Source of the DNA: Rhizobium sp. R635 | GTDB lineage: Bacteria; Pseudomonadota; Alphaproteobacteria; Rhizobiales; Rhizobiaceae | Assembly (NCBI RefSeq): GCF_002211285.1 | Contig: NZ_LOKX01000023.1 | Coordinates: 1 to 64,000, forward strand | Direction of reading: 5' to 3' | Length of the DNA: 64,000 nucleotides | In this document: positions 1 to 8,952 of the stretch, piece after piece | Layout of the letters: each line of letters begins with the position of its first letter | Position numbering within the stretch: the stretch's first letter is position 1 | Program-made: the position numbers and the translations under genes | Notes under the pieces: generated by a model | The model's database searches: none | What the model was told of the DNA's origin: nothing | The model's input: the letters and a program-made list of their open reading frames with translations, nothing else

Positions 1-2
1 AG

Positions 3-116
3 GGGGAGATCGTCGAGCGCGGGCGGGCGCGGGCGGTGTTGGACGATCCGCAGCATGAATATTCAAGAGCGCTGAAGGATGCGGTGTTGGCGGCGGATTT
101 TGGTGCGGTGGGGTGA
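3..116 (+). CDS. Peptide-type ABC transporter ATPase, C-terminal fragment
   Basis: Only the last 37 codons lie in the window. They read GEIVERGRARAVLDDPQHEY and end in ADFGAVG followed by TGA. A pattern of G-x-IVE-x-G, then a VL..P.H.Y stretch and a short tail, is the usual end of oligopeptide/dipeptide (Opp/Dpp-type) ABC ATPases, where it precedes the C-terminal oligopeptide-binding region. The protein would energise import of a peptide or opine-like solute at the inner membrane. The 5' end is outside the window, so substrate and partners cannot be judged. The alternative is another ATPase of the same subfamily, such as a nickel or sugar-peptide importer. Confidence 0.6.
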   Translation, partial: GEIVERGRARAVLDDPQHEYSRALKDAVLAADFGAVG

Positions 117-419
117 GTGGTGTGGGATGAAGCGGCGCTGAGTGCGCGTGCCAACCAGCGACAGAAGCGGACAAATGGGCAGCGCTCCAGTCTGCCGACG
201 TGGGAGGTGACCGGAAAATCAGGTGCACGTAAATACAGCCGAATCGAATACCTTACCTTCCGAACTAATTTGTCATGTTGCTATCATTAGTTGTATTTAG
301 CTACCGTCAACGAGATGGGAGTTCGCATATGTACGAGTTTCAATGGGACATCCAGCACTGGGTCTTGGCAAGTCAGGGGCCGCGCTGCCATAACTCCATG
401 TCTGGTCCTGGAGAATTCA
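117..419. other. Intergenic region, no gene recognised
   Basis: About 300 bases between the ABC ATPase tail and the TTG start proposed for the DUF4365 protein. An open frame continues upstream from that start to position 291. Its predicted residues there do not resemble the DUF4365 family start, so this part is treated as leader. No tRNA, strong hairpin or clear promoter was recognised. Confidence 0.4.
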
Positions 420-2195
420 TTGCCCACTCGATCTCGTTCCCATGAACTCGAAGATGAATCGATTGATAAATTTCGTGCTGCTATACCCCGACGCTGGGTG
501 ATCCGGGAAAAGAGCCGCGACTACGGGGTTGATCTTGAAGTCGAGATTTTCGCCGAGGACCGAAGAGCCACGGGGCTGATGTTCTACGTGCAGCTAAAGG
601 CCACCGATAATATCAAGCGCGAGCGTAAGACTTCAATGGAGGTCGATCGCATTCAGTATCTGACAACTTTGGAATTGCCGGCCGTTATCGTAAGGTATTG
701 CTCGGTTTCCGGTAGGCTTTTTTGGCTGTGGGACTTCGAAGCCTCAAATCAGCTCGCCCAATCTACGAAGACAGCCACAATCGTTTTTAACAAGGAATGG
801 ACGGACGAGACGCCCGAGAACGTTTTGAAGGTGTTGGGAGTCACGCGACGCCTAAAAGAAAAACGGCCGAGTGAACGCTTTGCCTTGGCCTGTCGATACG
901 AACTGCCCTACGCTGCTGAGCTGATCGCATCCCAAGCTTTGAATGAGCTCCTGAAGAACCTGAGCTTTATACGGACCATTGACGACAGATCGCGTGTTCC
1001 CGTCGAAATTTCCTTCTTCCCTGAACATGTGCGGATCACTATGGGTCTCGGCTACCTAGAGCTGGAGATCAACTACGAGTCATTGAGGAGAACGCTGCAA
1101 ACTCTTGCTTACGCACTTACGGCGGTCTTCATGCGAACGGGATTTAGCGATCGCGCGACGACCGCAGCAAATTACTGTTTGTCGCTCGCGGATGCTTGGA
1201 TGACGGTTCCCCGAGAGCTTTCGCTGTACGCCTGCGTTGCATTAAAGGGCGAACCACTCAAGGCATCGAAGCTTGCGATTTACGCAGGCTTGCATCGCCA
1301 GCAGGATGAAGCTTTCCTTGCCTTCACGTCCGAGCTCATTACCGCGCAATCGGCAGAAAAAGCTGAAGTCGCTGCTGCAATTCAAGAGTTTTACCTACCA
1401 GCGATCAGTCAAGCTCCAACGGATGAAAGCCGCGGCGCAATTATGTACTCGATGGCGAATGTCCGGGCAAATAACCATGAATACGCAAAAGCCATCCAAG
1501 CCTTTAATTCGGCTAGGAAGCTTCGACCAAGATACCTAAACGCCGACTACTTTCTAAGGGAATTGGGCGGCGCGTTATTTGAGGGCCGCCGATTCCGCTG
1601 TTCAGCAATCGCCTACCACCAGGCGATGGACCTGACGCCCGACCCCAGCACGACATTCTGCCTTGGAGACGCTCTACTCCATAGTGGAGACTTAAGTAAA
1701 GCTGCTTCCACGCTGGCTCTGTTGGCAGATTCGGAAGACGCGACCCTGGCCGCCGAAGCGCGACTTAAGAGGTTGCTCGCCGAGTGGTTTTTGGAGCGCT
1801 CAATCGATATCCGTCTAGGAGACGCAGACGCTCTCTCTCGGTATGCCGATGAGGTTGAAGCTGTTGAGGAAAAATTTCTAGCGGTTCTCGGCGCTGCTTT
1901 TGCGGCGAGGTGGAACAGATATCTCTGGTCTTGGGCGCTTCAGTTATCCGTTTATGTTTCAATCGTTCCATATATTTCGGATGTGATGCTTTGCGCTCAG
2001 GAAGCGTGTGGATCGGAGGCCTACGCAATGAGTAGAGAGCGTATTATGCCATTTACAGACAACGAGGAGGATTTGAGACAGCTCGATAACTTAAATATCA
2101 AAGCACGCGACGTAGTTGCTTCGCGGCCTCGCCGACCTTTCGTCGCCAGACTAATTGATACTGACCGGGTGATGGTTTTCGAACGCAAAATGTAG
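420..2195 (+). CDS. DUF4365 / TPR-like protein, putative PD-(D/E)XK-type defence protein
   Basis: A protein of about 591 aa. The N-terminal 140 residues match DUF4365: RSRSHELEDESIDKFRAAIP at the start, then RDYGVDLEVEIF, then FYVQLKATD. The DYGVD...VQLK arrangement follows the D...(E/Q)xK logic of Mrr-like PD-(D/E)XK nucleases, so nuclease activity is an inference. Residues from about 300 onward look like helical TPR-type repeats (for example YSMANVRANNHEYAKAIQAF). The TTG at 420 was chosen because GGAG lies 6 nt upstream and the family motif begins right after it. An in-frame TTG at 291 and ATG at 315 would add residues unlike the family. The gene is less GC-rich than the metabolic genes nearby, which fits accessory DNA. 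Role unknown. Confidence 0.6.
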   Translation: MPTRSRSHELEDESIDKFRAAIPRRWVIREKSRDYGVDLEVEIFAEDRRATGLMFYVQLKATDNIKRERKTSMEVDRIQYLTTLELPAVIVRYCSVSGRLFWLWDFEASNQLAQSTKTATIVFNKEWTDETPENVLKVLGVTRRLKEKRPSERFALACRYELPYAAELIASQALNELLKNLSFIRTIDDRSRVPVEISFFPEHVRITMGLGYLELEINYESLRRTLQTLAYALTAVFMRTGFSDRATTAANYCLSLADAWMTVPRELSLYACVALKGEPLKASKLAIYAGLHRQQDEAFLAFTSELITAQSAEKAEVAAAIQEFYLPAISQAPTDESRGAIMYSMANVRANNHEYAKAIQAFNSARKLRPRYLNADYFLRELGGALFEGRRFRCSAIAYHQAMDLTPDPSTTFCLGDALLHSGDLSKAASTLALLADSEDATLAAEARLKRLLAEWFLERSIDIRLGDADALSRYADEVEAVEEKFLAVLGAAFAARWNRYLWSWALQLSVYVSIVPYISDVMLCAQEACGSEAYAMSRERIMPFTDNEEDLRQLDNLNIKARDVVASRPRRPFVARLIDTDRVMVFERKM

Positions 2196-2520
2196 CAGTT
2201 GAAAGGATAGGAACTATCGACCGCTATTTTGCGTGAGAGCTTGAGCACACCGACCTTCTCATCACTTCCCAGATCTTCTCTTCAGACGACTCGAACTGAA
2301 CGCGGTGTAGCGCCATCGCTCTGGCAAAAAGGCACGGCGCCAATTTTATATTGGCGAGCTTCGTAGATTAGCCGAAACGCGGGACGACCGCTCAACATCA
2401 TTGCTGTGGCAACCCCAGCGTGATCGCGCACCTTCAGCAGGATTTCCGAAACGTGATTTACATCGATACGATGTCTTAATGCATTGGAGAGCGGTGCCGT
2501 TGACGCTGCAGCGCATCTAC
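2196..2520. other. Intergenic region, no supported gene
   Basis: 325 bases between the DUF4365 gene (+) and the HNH gene (-), which converge. An 84-codon open frame on the minus strand (2282-2536) overlaps the HNH stop and shows no recognisable domain or ribosome-binding site, so it is not called. The region may contain remnants of an older gene; I see no repeat or terminator in it. Confidence 0.35.
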
Positions 2521-3432
2521 CTAGTGCTTGAAGCAATTTTCACGGTGCCACCGGAGAAAATGGGGATGCGGCCGCTCGAACGGCTTTGAAGGCACAATTG
2601 CTCTTCCAGTCTTGTTGATTAGTCCTCGAATGCTCTCCGGATCGTTGGCTTGCCGCGAGATCAGAATATGGAGCTCATCCGAGAGCCCGATCAGCCCTCG
2701 GTCGAACATCCAGTGCGCGGTGCCGGACAGAGCAATGCCGTTGGTGAGGATGTCGGGTCCGTTTGCCTCCACGGGGCGGATATGTGCGGCATCGACTTCC
2801 GCACGGCCGCCGCCATTGATGAGCTTCAAGCCGGTGATTGCGCAGCGTTTGTCATAGGCCTGCAGAACGAGCCGGCGAAACAGCCGATTGCGAACGATCC
2901 GAGACGAGAGCTGCATGACTCGGTCGCGCTCGTGCTCAAATAGGAACGGCGCCTGAGCTCCTTCTTCAAACCCATCGGCAGGGAGCACTGCTCCCGGCTC
3001 ATCCAATCGAGGCAGTTCAGGCTCGTGTTCGTCCAGGCCAATCGACACGATGCGATTGAAATCCGCCGCCGATATCGGGCGCACTGCGGCCTGTGCTCTG
3101 CCGGAAATCCGCCCCTCCTCATTCAGCACGCCTCGCTCAATGACACCGTGCGGCCCACTGAACGGAACGGCATTGATGAAATCGAGGTAGCTGCCCGGCT
3201 CGATGAGTGCCACATACATGCCGAGCGCCTTCGGATCCGGAATGACCTGAGCTACCTTGGCGATGGCAAAATAGCCGCGGGTTGCCGCAACCTTGCGCGG
3301 CTCGTAATAAACGATCCAGTCTCCGAGGCAGGCTTGCACGCGACCGAGATACTGGCGCGGGAACTGATATTGTTCTGCCGGGCTGTCGTCGTAGATCGAA
3401 TCTGAGCGGTGAATGAAAACCCCGAATCCCAT
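2521..3432 (-). CDS. HNH endonuclease, putative restriction-like protein
   Basis: A 303-aa protein with a C-terminal HNH_2-type nuclease domain (about residues 190-275). Key elements are CAITG, VDAAHIRPV, GPDILTNGIALS and HWMFDRG, which hold the catalytic histidines and the metal/DNA-binding asparagine. The N-terminal half (GDWIVYYEPRKVAATRGYFA) has the look of a PUA/EVE-like sensing fold fused to HNH, as seen in some modification-dependent restriction enzymes. That part is inference. The start MGFGVFIHRSD is preceded by only a weak ribosome-binding site, and the open frame continues upstream without an ATG, GTG or TTG. It converges with the DUF4365 gene, suggesting a small defence island. 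The HNH assignment is firm; the biological role is not. Confidence 0.75.
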   Translation of the reverse strand: MGFGVFIHRSDSIYDDSPAEQYQFPRQYLGRVQACLGDWIVYYEPRKVAATRGYFAIAKVAQVIPDPKALGMYVALIEPGSYLDFINAVPFSGPHGVIERGVLNEEGRISGRAQAAVRPISAADFNRIVSIGLDEHEPELPRLDEPGAVLPADGFEEGAQAPFLFEHERDRVMQLSSRIVRNRLFRRLVLQAYDKRCAITGLKLINGGGRAEVDAAHIRPVEANGPDILTNGIALSGTAHWMFDRGLIGLSDELHILISRQANDPESIRGLINKTGRAIVPSKPFERPHPHFLRWHRENCFKH

Positions 3433-3626
3433 ATCCGATGCGTAGCACGGAAAGCCGCCAATATCGCCAAAACACTCGTCGACACATACGAAGTAGCCGC
3501 CTGACCGCGGCAGCGCCGACGTGAGTGCGGATGAGATGAGCGGAATCTAATGCAGAATATTGTGGGATTGACGACACCGATCCGCCTAACCTATTGACGA
3601 ATCAGCAGAAATATGCTATTCCGCGA

Positions 3627-3710
3627 TCAGCCTGATCGGGAGCGGAAAGCGTGTTAACGCTGTGCTACTGATCTGCTTCATAGAGCGCTTTCCGCTCCCG
3701 ATCAGGCTGA
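3627..3710. repeat. 25-bp perfect inverted repeat with 34-nt spacer
   Basis: The arms are 3627-3651 and 3686-3710, exact reverse complements over 25 bp (core CCTGATCGGGAGCGGAAAGC). The spacer contains no T-run, so this is not a classic terminator. The length and perfection suggest a palindromic intergenic element or the end-pair of a small non-autonomous mobile element. No transposase lies nearby. Confidence 0.7.
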
Positions 3711-3717
3711 GGGACGA

Positions 3718-3739
3718 CCTCGCGAGCTTGCTCGCGAGG
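3718..3739. repeat. Tight 10-bp hairpin
   Basis: CCTCGCGAGC and its exact complement are separated by TT, immediately after the 25-bp inverted repeat. An A-rich stretch and later a T-rich stretch follow. It could form the second stem of a compound palindromic repeat element. Confidence 0.55.
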
Positions 3740-3940
3740 AAACGAAGAGGGAAAAAAGCAAGGCGTCGACTTTTCTTTGCGGCTGTCAATTTTGTTTTCT
3801 TATCTCTCTTGGGGGACATGGTCGTAAACCTAGTTAAGTTATTGTTTCTGGTGCTATTTTAGTAGAATTTTCCGAAATTTTCAAGCCTTAGCGAGGCTGC
3901 CATCTGGCGCACCGGCGTTTCCTCCAGCTCGAGACCTAAC

Positions 3941-4043
3941 CCCTTCTGGTTGCCGTGGCATGACACGGCACAAAAATCCGATGAGCAAGGCGCCGGCAAG
4001 CAAAGGCGCCTCCGGTGATTTCGGAACTGTCAACGAGACGGCG
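3941..4043. repeat. Dispersed intergenic repeat, copy 1
   Basis: This stretch closely matches about 9856-9959, in the same orientation. It includes an identical 18-mer at 3992-4009 (GCCGGCAAGCAAAGGCGC) and further matching blocks around GGCATGACA, AAATCC, TTTCGGAA and GTCAACGAGA. Copy 2 lies immediately upstream of the diguanylate cyclase start. No gene accompanies copy 1. Confidence 0.6.
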
Positions 4044-4158
4044 CCGACGTCCGAAAATTCCTGGAGCAGCAAATTCGCACGCGCTGGCGGCACCGGATAC
4101 CTCGCTGATACATATCCCCTGGCCGTTGGAGAAGTGCACGAATTGCCCGCAACGAGTG

Positions 4159-4946
<788 letters not shown>

Positions 4947-4973
4947 GGGAACTCCTATCTGGAGCAGATATAG

Positions 4974-5020
4974 CGTAACGACGATATCTTTACAAGCTCC
5001 GTAAAGATATCGTCGTTACG
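4974..5020. promoter_or_regulatory. 20-bp perfect palindrome, putative toxin-antitoxin operator
   Basis: The arms are 4974-4993 (CGTAACGACGATATCTTTAC) and 5001-5020, perfect complements with a 7-nt spacer. The element begins 28 nt upstream of the antitoxin ATG, where the promoter is expected. Its length and perfection suit cooperative binding by two RHH antitoxin dimers. It could alternatively work as an RNA hairpin, but there is no T-run on the antitoxin side. Confidence 0.65.
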
Positions 5021-5187
5021 TGTCGGCGGTGTCCTACTCGGCGGCGGGCGGATTTGGCTGCCAATCCCGCACTTCGCCCACAGCCCTGCTTCCACCGAAC
5101 ATTTACGACCATCACTTGTCTATCGCGCTTATTTGCGTTAGCTTATGCAAGATTTAGTTGTATCCATTGGACTAGATCGAAAGGTTG

Positions 5188-6453
5188 ATGGATGCTGAAG
5201 CGATACCTTCGGATGACGCCATGATCTGGAACCATCGCATCACACGCATCACTGTCGGCCTGCTGCTGCTGGTGCTCATCACTGTCGTCTCATTGCCGGC
5301 AATCACTGGGTTTACGAGCCTTGACGGCACGGTCAACGCGCGTTTCGCTATCGTCAATGCACCGATCGACGGCACGATTGCAGCAGAGCCCCTCAAGGTA
5401 GGCAGCCCGGCCAAAGGGGGACAGTCTCTCGCGGAGATCAGAAATCCGCGCGTCAATCGCGCGATCCTCGCTTCGCTCGAGGCCGATCGCAATACGGCGC
5501 TCGACCGCGTCGCGGCGCTGAAAAAGGAACGGGACGAGCTCTCTCAGCTTCGCGAGGAACTGTCCGCCAGATTGGAAGTCTACCGGCAGACCACCATCGC
5601 CAATCTTGAACGCGAAGTCGAAATCCTGCGGAAGAAAGTCGAGGTGTCACAGGCTCAGGATCTGGTCGCGCAGGTCGATCTGAACCGCCGGATGGCGCTC
5701 GAGTCAAAGGGCATTCTGACGCAGAAGCTGGTCGAGGCCGCGCGCGCCGCCGGTGCTGCGACCGGCGGCGAAGTCGAAATCAGCAATTTAACCGTCGATC
5801 AATTGCAACAAAGGCTCAATGCGGTCCGCCAAGGCATCTTTGTCTTCGGCGACGGACAGAATGATGTGCCCTATTCGCGACAGCGCGAGGACGAGGTCAT
5901 CGTTCACATCAACGACCTGAACTCGCGCATCGCGGAAAATGAGACACGCGCGGCCGAAGCTCAAAAACAGCTCACCGAAGAGAAAAACCGCGTCAGCAGC
6001 CTTGAATCCGCGACTGCAATAGCACCGTTCGACGGCGTTGTCTGGAGCAGGAGCATCGTCGACGGTTCGAACGTCGTGCTCAACAACGAGTTGATGCGCC
6101 TCCTCGACTGTCGAGAGCTGTTTGTCGATATCCTTGTTCCCGAGGTCGATTATGACCAGATCTATCCGGGACTTGCCGCGCAGGTGCGCTTGTTCGGCCG
6201 CAGCGATGTCTTCAAGGGTACGGTCATTTCGGTCAGAGGCAGCTCGGCGGCTGTCGAAACCGATTCCTTTGCCGCCAGTCTGCCGCCATCGACACAGCGT
6301 AACGCCCGTATTCGGGTCCGCCTCGATCCTTCCTTCATGAACGACGATTTCGCGAACTTTTGCCAAGTGGGACGCAGCGTGCAGGTACGGTTTTCCAAAC
6401 ACCGCATCGACGTGTCAAATTGGGTCAAAAAACTGTGGTTCAGTATCTTCTAG
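5188..6453 (+). CDS. bgsB: BgsB-like membrane-fusion (HlyD-type) protein
   Basis: About 421 aa. One N-terminal membrane segment (ITVGLLLLVLITVVSLPAI, about residues 20-38) is followed by a biotinyl/lipoyl-like piece (NAPIDGTI), a long coiled coil (about 95-260, rich in E, K, R and L) and a second lipoyl half (TAIAPFDGVVWS). This is the layout of HlyD/EmrA-type periplasmic adaptors. It sits directly upstream of, and overlaps or abuts, the glycosyltransferase, the same pairing as bgsB-bgsA of Sinorhizobium meliloti, where both genes are needed for mixed-linkage (1-3)(1-4)-beta-glucan. The likely role is moving glucan through the periplasm. Start ATG 5188 follows AAGG closely; TTG 5185 is also possible. 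Confidence 0.75.
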   Translation: MDAEAIPSDDAMIWNHRITRITVGLLLLVLITVVSLPAITGFTSLDGTVNARFAIVNAPIDGTIAAEPLKVGSPAKGGQSLAEIRNPRVNRAILASLEADRNTALDRVAALKKERDELSQLREELSARLEVYRQTTIANLEREVEILRKKVEVSQAQDLVAQVDLNRRMALESKGILTQKLVEAARAAGAATGGEVEISNLTVDQLQQRLNAVRQGIFVFGDGQNDVPYSRQREDEVIVHINDLNSRIAENETRAAEAQKQLTEEKNRVSSLESATAIAPFDGVVWSRSIVDGSNVVLNNELMRLLDCRELFVDILVPEVDYDQIYPGLAAQVRLFGRSDVFKGTVISVRGSSAAVETDSFAASLPPSTQRNARIRVRLDPSFMNDDFANFCQVGRSVQVRFSKHRIDVSNWVKKLWFSIF

Positions 6454-8429
6454 CGCTGGTTCCCACCTTTTTCGTTCTGGCTTTCTTTTTCCTGGGGCCT
6501 TTCAATTGGTCGCGCCATCGCACCTGGACGCGGGCGGTGACCTGCGCGTTCGTGGCAGCAACTGTATTGCGCTACATGTTCTGGCGCCTGACGGAGACCG
6601 TGCTTCCCTATCCCAACGACGGTCTGAATTTCTATTGGGTCTGGATCCTCTTCGTGGTCGAGATTCTGGCTTGCGTCGAAGTGGTCCTCTTTCTGATATT
6701 GATGAGCCGCTACGTCGACCGGAGTGCGCAAGCGGACAGGCTGGCCGGCGTTTTCTTTGCGCGCGACGAGCGCGAACTGCCGACTGTCGATGTTTTCATT
6801 CCGACCTATAACGAGCCGCTCGACGTGCTCGAGCGAACCATCATCGGCGCGCGTGCGCTGGATTATCCTGCCGACAAACTGAACGTCTATGTGCTCGACG
6901 ACCAGCGCCGGGACTGGCTCAAGGCCTATTGCGAGGAGAAAAACGCCATCCATGTCACGCGCGGCGACAACAGCCACGCCAAAGCGGGCAATATGAACAA
7001 TGGGCTCAAGGTCAGTTCGGGCGAATTTATCGCGGTCTTCGACGCGGACTTTGTTCCCTATCGACATTTCCTGCGCCGGACGCTGCCCTTCTTCAGCGAC
7101 GAAAGCGTCGGCATCGTCCAGACGCCGCAACATTTCTTCAATGCCGATCCGGTGCAATCGAACCTCGGCCTGGAGAATATCTGGCCAGACGAGCAGCGCC
7201 TGTTCTTCGACGAGATCGCCCCCAGCCGAGACAGCTGGGACGTCAGTTTCTGCTGCGGATCATGCTCGGTTGCGCGCCGCGAGGCGATCGACGCCATCGG
7301 CGGGTTTCCGACGGAGTCGATCACGGAAGACCTGCTGACAACGCTTTCGATGCTCAACAAAGGCTACAAGACGCGCTATCTGAACGAGCGGCTGTCGATG
7401 GGATTGGCCGCCGAAAACCTGACCGGTTATTTCGTACAGCGCGAACGGTGGTGCCAGGGCGGCATTCAAACCCTGTACCTGTACAATGGCCCGCTGCGCG
7501 GCCCCGGATTGACGCTGTTTCAGCGGATCATGTTTCTGCCGATATCATGGCTGGTACAATATCTGGTCCGCCTCACGATATTGCTCGTCCCGATCGTCTA
7601 TCTCTGGCTCGGCCTGCTGCCGCTCCATTTCACGTCCATAGCTGATTACGTGTCGCATCAGGTGCCGCTGCTGGCGGCGTATTTTCTCCTGATGCTGTGG
7701 ATCACGCCGACGCGTTATCTGCCTGTGATCTCGAGCGCAGTCGGGACCTTTGCGGCCTTCCGCATGTTGCCGACCGTCATCTCCAGCCTGGTGAGACCAT
7801 TCGGCAAACCGTTCAGGGTGACGCCGAAGGGCAGCGGCAACGAGGCGAACCAGTTCGACCGCTACAGTTTTGCCTGGATCGCCGGCCTGATCACGGTCAC
7901 TATCGTTGGCCTGCTGGTCAATATCGTGCCGGAAACGGCGCACACACAAGGTCAGTTTTCGCCGGTCGCCGCCTTCTGGTCGGGGATCAATATCATCGTC
8001 CTGCTCATCGCGTCGCTGATCTGCTTTGAGAAGCCTCGGCGCCTGTTTCATGCGTTCAAACTCGATGAAGCCGCCACCGTCGACGATGTGCCCGGCCAGG
8101 TCGTCAGTCTGGCGCTTGATAAGGCGGTCGTCGCCGTCCCCAACATGGCCCGATTTCAATCCAAATCGGTCATGCTGAAACTCCCCGGCTTCGCCCCGTT
8201 CCAGGCAGAGCTCAGACACGTCACTCAACGACGAAGGAGCATAAGCCGTACCGGTGACAAGCAAGCCTACTACCTGCACCTCTATTTCGAACTCAGTGGC
8301 GCTGCGCGCGACAGCATGATCGTGAAACTCTACACCGGCCAATATTCGCAGGACATTCGCGACATCGACAAAGTCGCGGTCTCTCTCAACCTTTTGCTGC
8401 GGTCGTTCGGGCGAACGCGCACGTTGTAG
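6435..8429 (+). CDS. bgsA: Mixed-linkage beta-glucan synthase BgsA-like glycosyltransferase (GT2)
   Basis: About 664 aa. Membrane segments flank a GT2 processive synthase domain. The aspartates are in VLDDQRRDW (about residue 154) and FDADF (about 202), followed by TED (about 296) and QRERW (about 334), the complete D, DxD, TED, QxxRW set. Multiple C-terminal membrane segments follow, then a roughly 140-residue soluble tail. In S. meliloti BgsA that tail binds c-di-GMP and switches the enzyme on. The product is a linear (1-3)(1-4)-beta-glucan used in aggregation, biofilm and root attachment. Curdlan or cellulose synthase is the alternative, but the bgsB partner favours BgsA. The GTG at 6435 is within the end of bgsB; an in-frame TTG at 6360 would add 25 residues. 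Neither has a strong ribosome-binding site. Confidence 0.8.
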   Translation: MVQYLLALVPTFFVLAFFFLGPFNWSRHRTWTRAVTCAFVAATVLRYMFWRLTETVLPYPNDGLNFYWVWILFVVEILACVEVVLFLILMSRYVDRSAQADRLAGVFFARDERELPTVDVFIPTYNEPLDVLERTIIGARALDYPADKLNVYVLDDQRRDWLKAYCEEKNAIHVTRGDNSHAKAGNMNNGLKVSSGEFIAVFDADFVPYRHFLRRTLPFFSDESVGIVQTPQHFFNADPVQSNLGLENIWPDEQRLFFDEIAPSRDSWDVSFCCGSCSVARREAIDAIGGFPTESITEDLLTTLSMLNKGYKTRYLNERLSMGLAAENLTGYFVQRERWCQGGIQTLYLYNGPLRGPGLTLFQRIMFLPISWLVQYLVRLTILLVPIVYLWLGLLPLHFTSIADYVSHQVPLLAAYFLLMLWITPTRYLPVISSAVGTFAAFRMLPTVISSLVRPFGKPFRVTPKGSGNEANQFDRYSFAWIAGLITVTIVGLLVNIVPETAHTQGQFSPVAAFWSGINIIVLLIASLICFEKPRRLFHAFKLDEAATVDDVPGQVVSLALDKAVVAVPNMARFQSKSVMLKLPGFAPFQAELRHVTQRRRSISRTGDKQAYYLHLYFELSGAARDSMIVKLYTGQYSQDIRDIDKVAVSLNLLLRSFGRTRTL

Positions 8430-8582
8430 CCGGCATTCAAAGCGCGGATAGTTCGCGCCGGCGAGGAACGGTCGCACGCGTCACGAGTTAAGCATCGACA
8501 GACAATAGGTCTCGCAAACTTTCAATTGACCCTTCCCCTTGGCAAGGCGACACTCGACCCCAGACCAAGGCAGGAGGAAACA

Positions 8583-8888
8583 ATGGACGAACCAGATCGC
8601 TGGCGCCACATGGCAAGTGCTCCGAAAGACGGCAGCCGGATTCTCGTCACGATCCGCCCGTCCGAACAGGGGCCGGCGGAGGTTGATCTCGCCTATTGGT
8701 CGCATGGGGACCAGTTCGGTGGGGAAGGCTGGCGCGCCTCGGATTCCTCGCCCGGGCACATCATCGAATATGCCGAGCCGGAGTTGAAGTGTTGGATGCC
8801 GATGCCCTCGGCCAATCTCGGGCGCAGCGCGATCCCCTCCCCTTGGGAGGGCGACGACGGACCGCAGCTCGACGGTTCGGGGATTTGA
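8583..8888 (+). CDS. Small DUF551-like protein
   Basis: A 101-aa protein starting MDEPDRWRHMASAPKDGSRI. The WRxMxSAPKDGxRILV opening resembles DUF551-type small proteins common in rhizobia and phages, whose function is unknown. An AGGAGG ribosome-binding site lies 6 nt before the ATG. It contains many tryptophans and acidic residues and no membrane segment. It follows bgsA by about 150 nt and converges with the diguanylate cyclase, so no functional link can be drawn. Confidence 0.65.
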   Translation: MDEPDRWRHMASAPKDGSRILVTIRPSEQGPAEVDLAYWSHGDQFGGEGWRASDSSPGHIIEYAEPELKCWMPMPSANLGRSAIPSPWEGDDGPQLDGSGI

Positions 8889-8952
8889 GATATCGCGGCC
8901 GATGAGATCGGTTCTGGCCGCGGCGGGCAGGTTCGGATTGCCGTTCTTAACC

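Larger units (their letters stand above)
3433..4158. other. Long non-coding stretch with palindromes and a dispersed repeat
   Basis: 726 bases without a credible gene. It holds a 25-bp perfect inverted repeat (3627-3651 with 3686-3710), a tight hairpin at 3718-3739 and one copy of a roughly 100-bp dispersed repeat (about 3941-4043). Short frames here translate to low-complexity basic peptides and look like by-products of the palindromes. Confidence 0.5.

Noticed and set aside
303..318. CGTCAACGAGATG shared with the dispersed repeat at 9949
   Set aside because: The match is only 13 bases and the flanks do not align; likely chance.
2282..2536. 84-codon minus-strand frame next to the HNH gene
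   Set aside because: No ribosome-binding site, no recognisable domain, overlaps the HNH stop; treated as chance.
3252..3577. Possible frameshift upstream of the HNH start
   Set aside because: The open frame extends upstream of the ATG, but without a start codon, and the MGFGVFIHRSD start looks complete for the family.
3616..3862. Short frames of 66-67 codons over the palindromes
   Set aside because: They exist on both strands because the DNA is palindromic, and are low in complexity.
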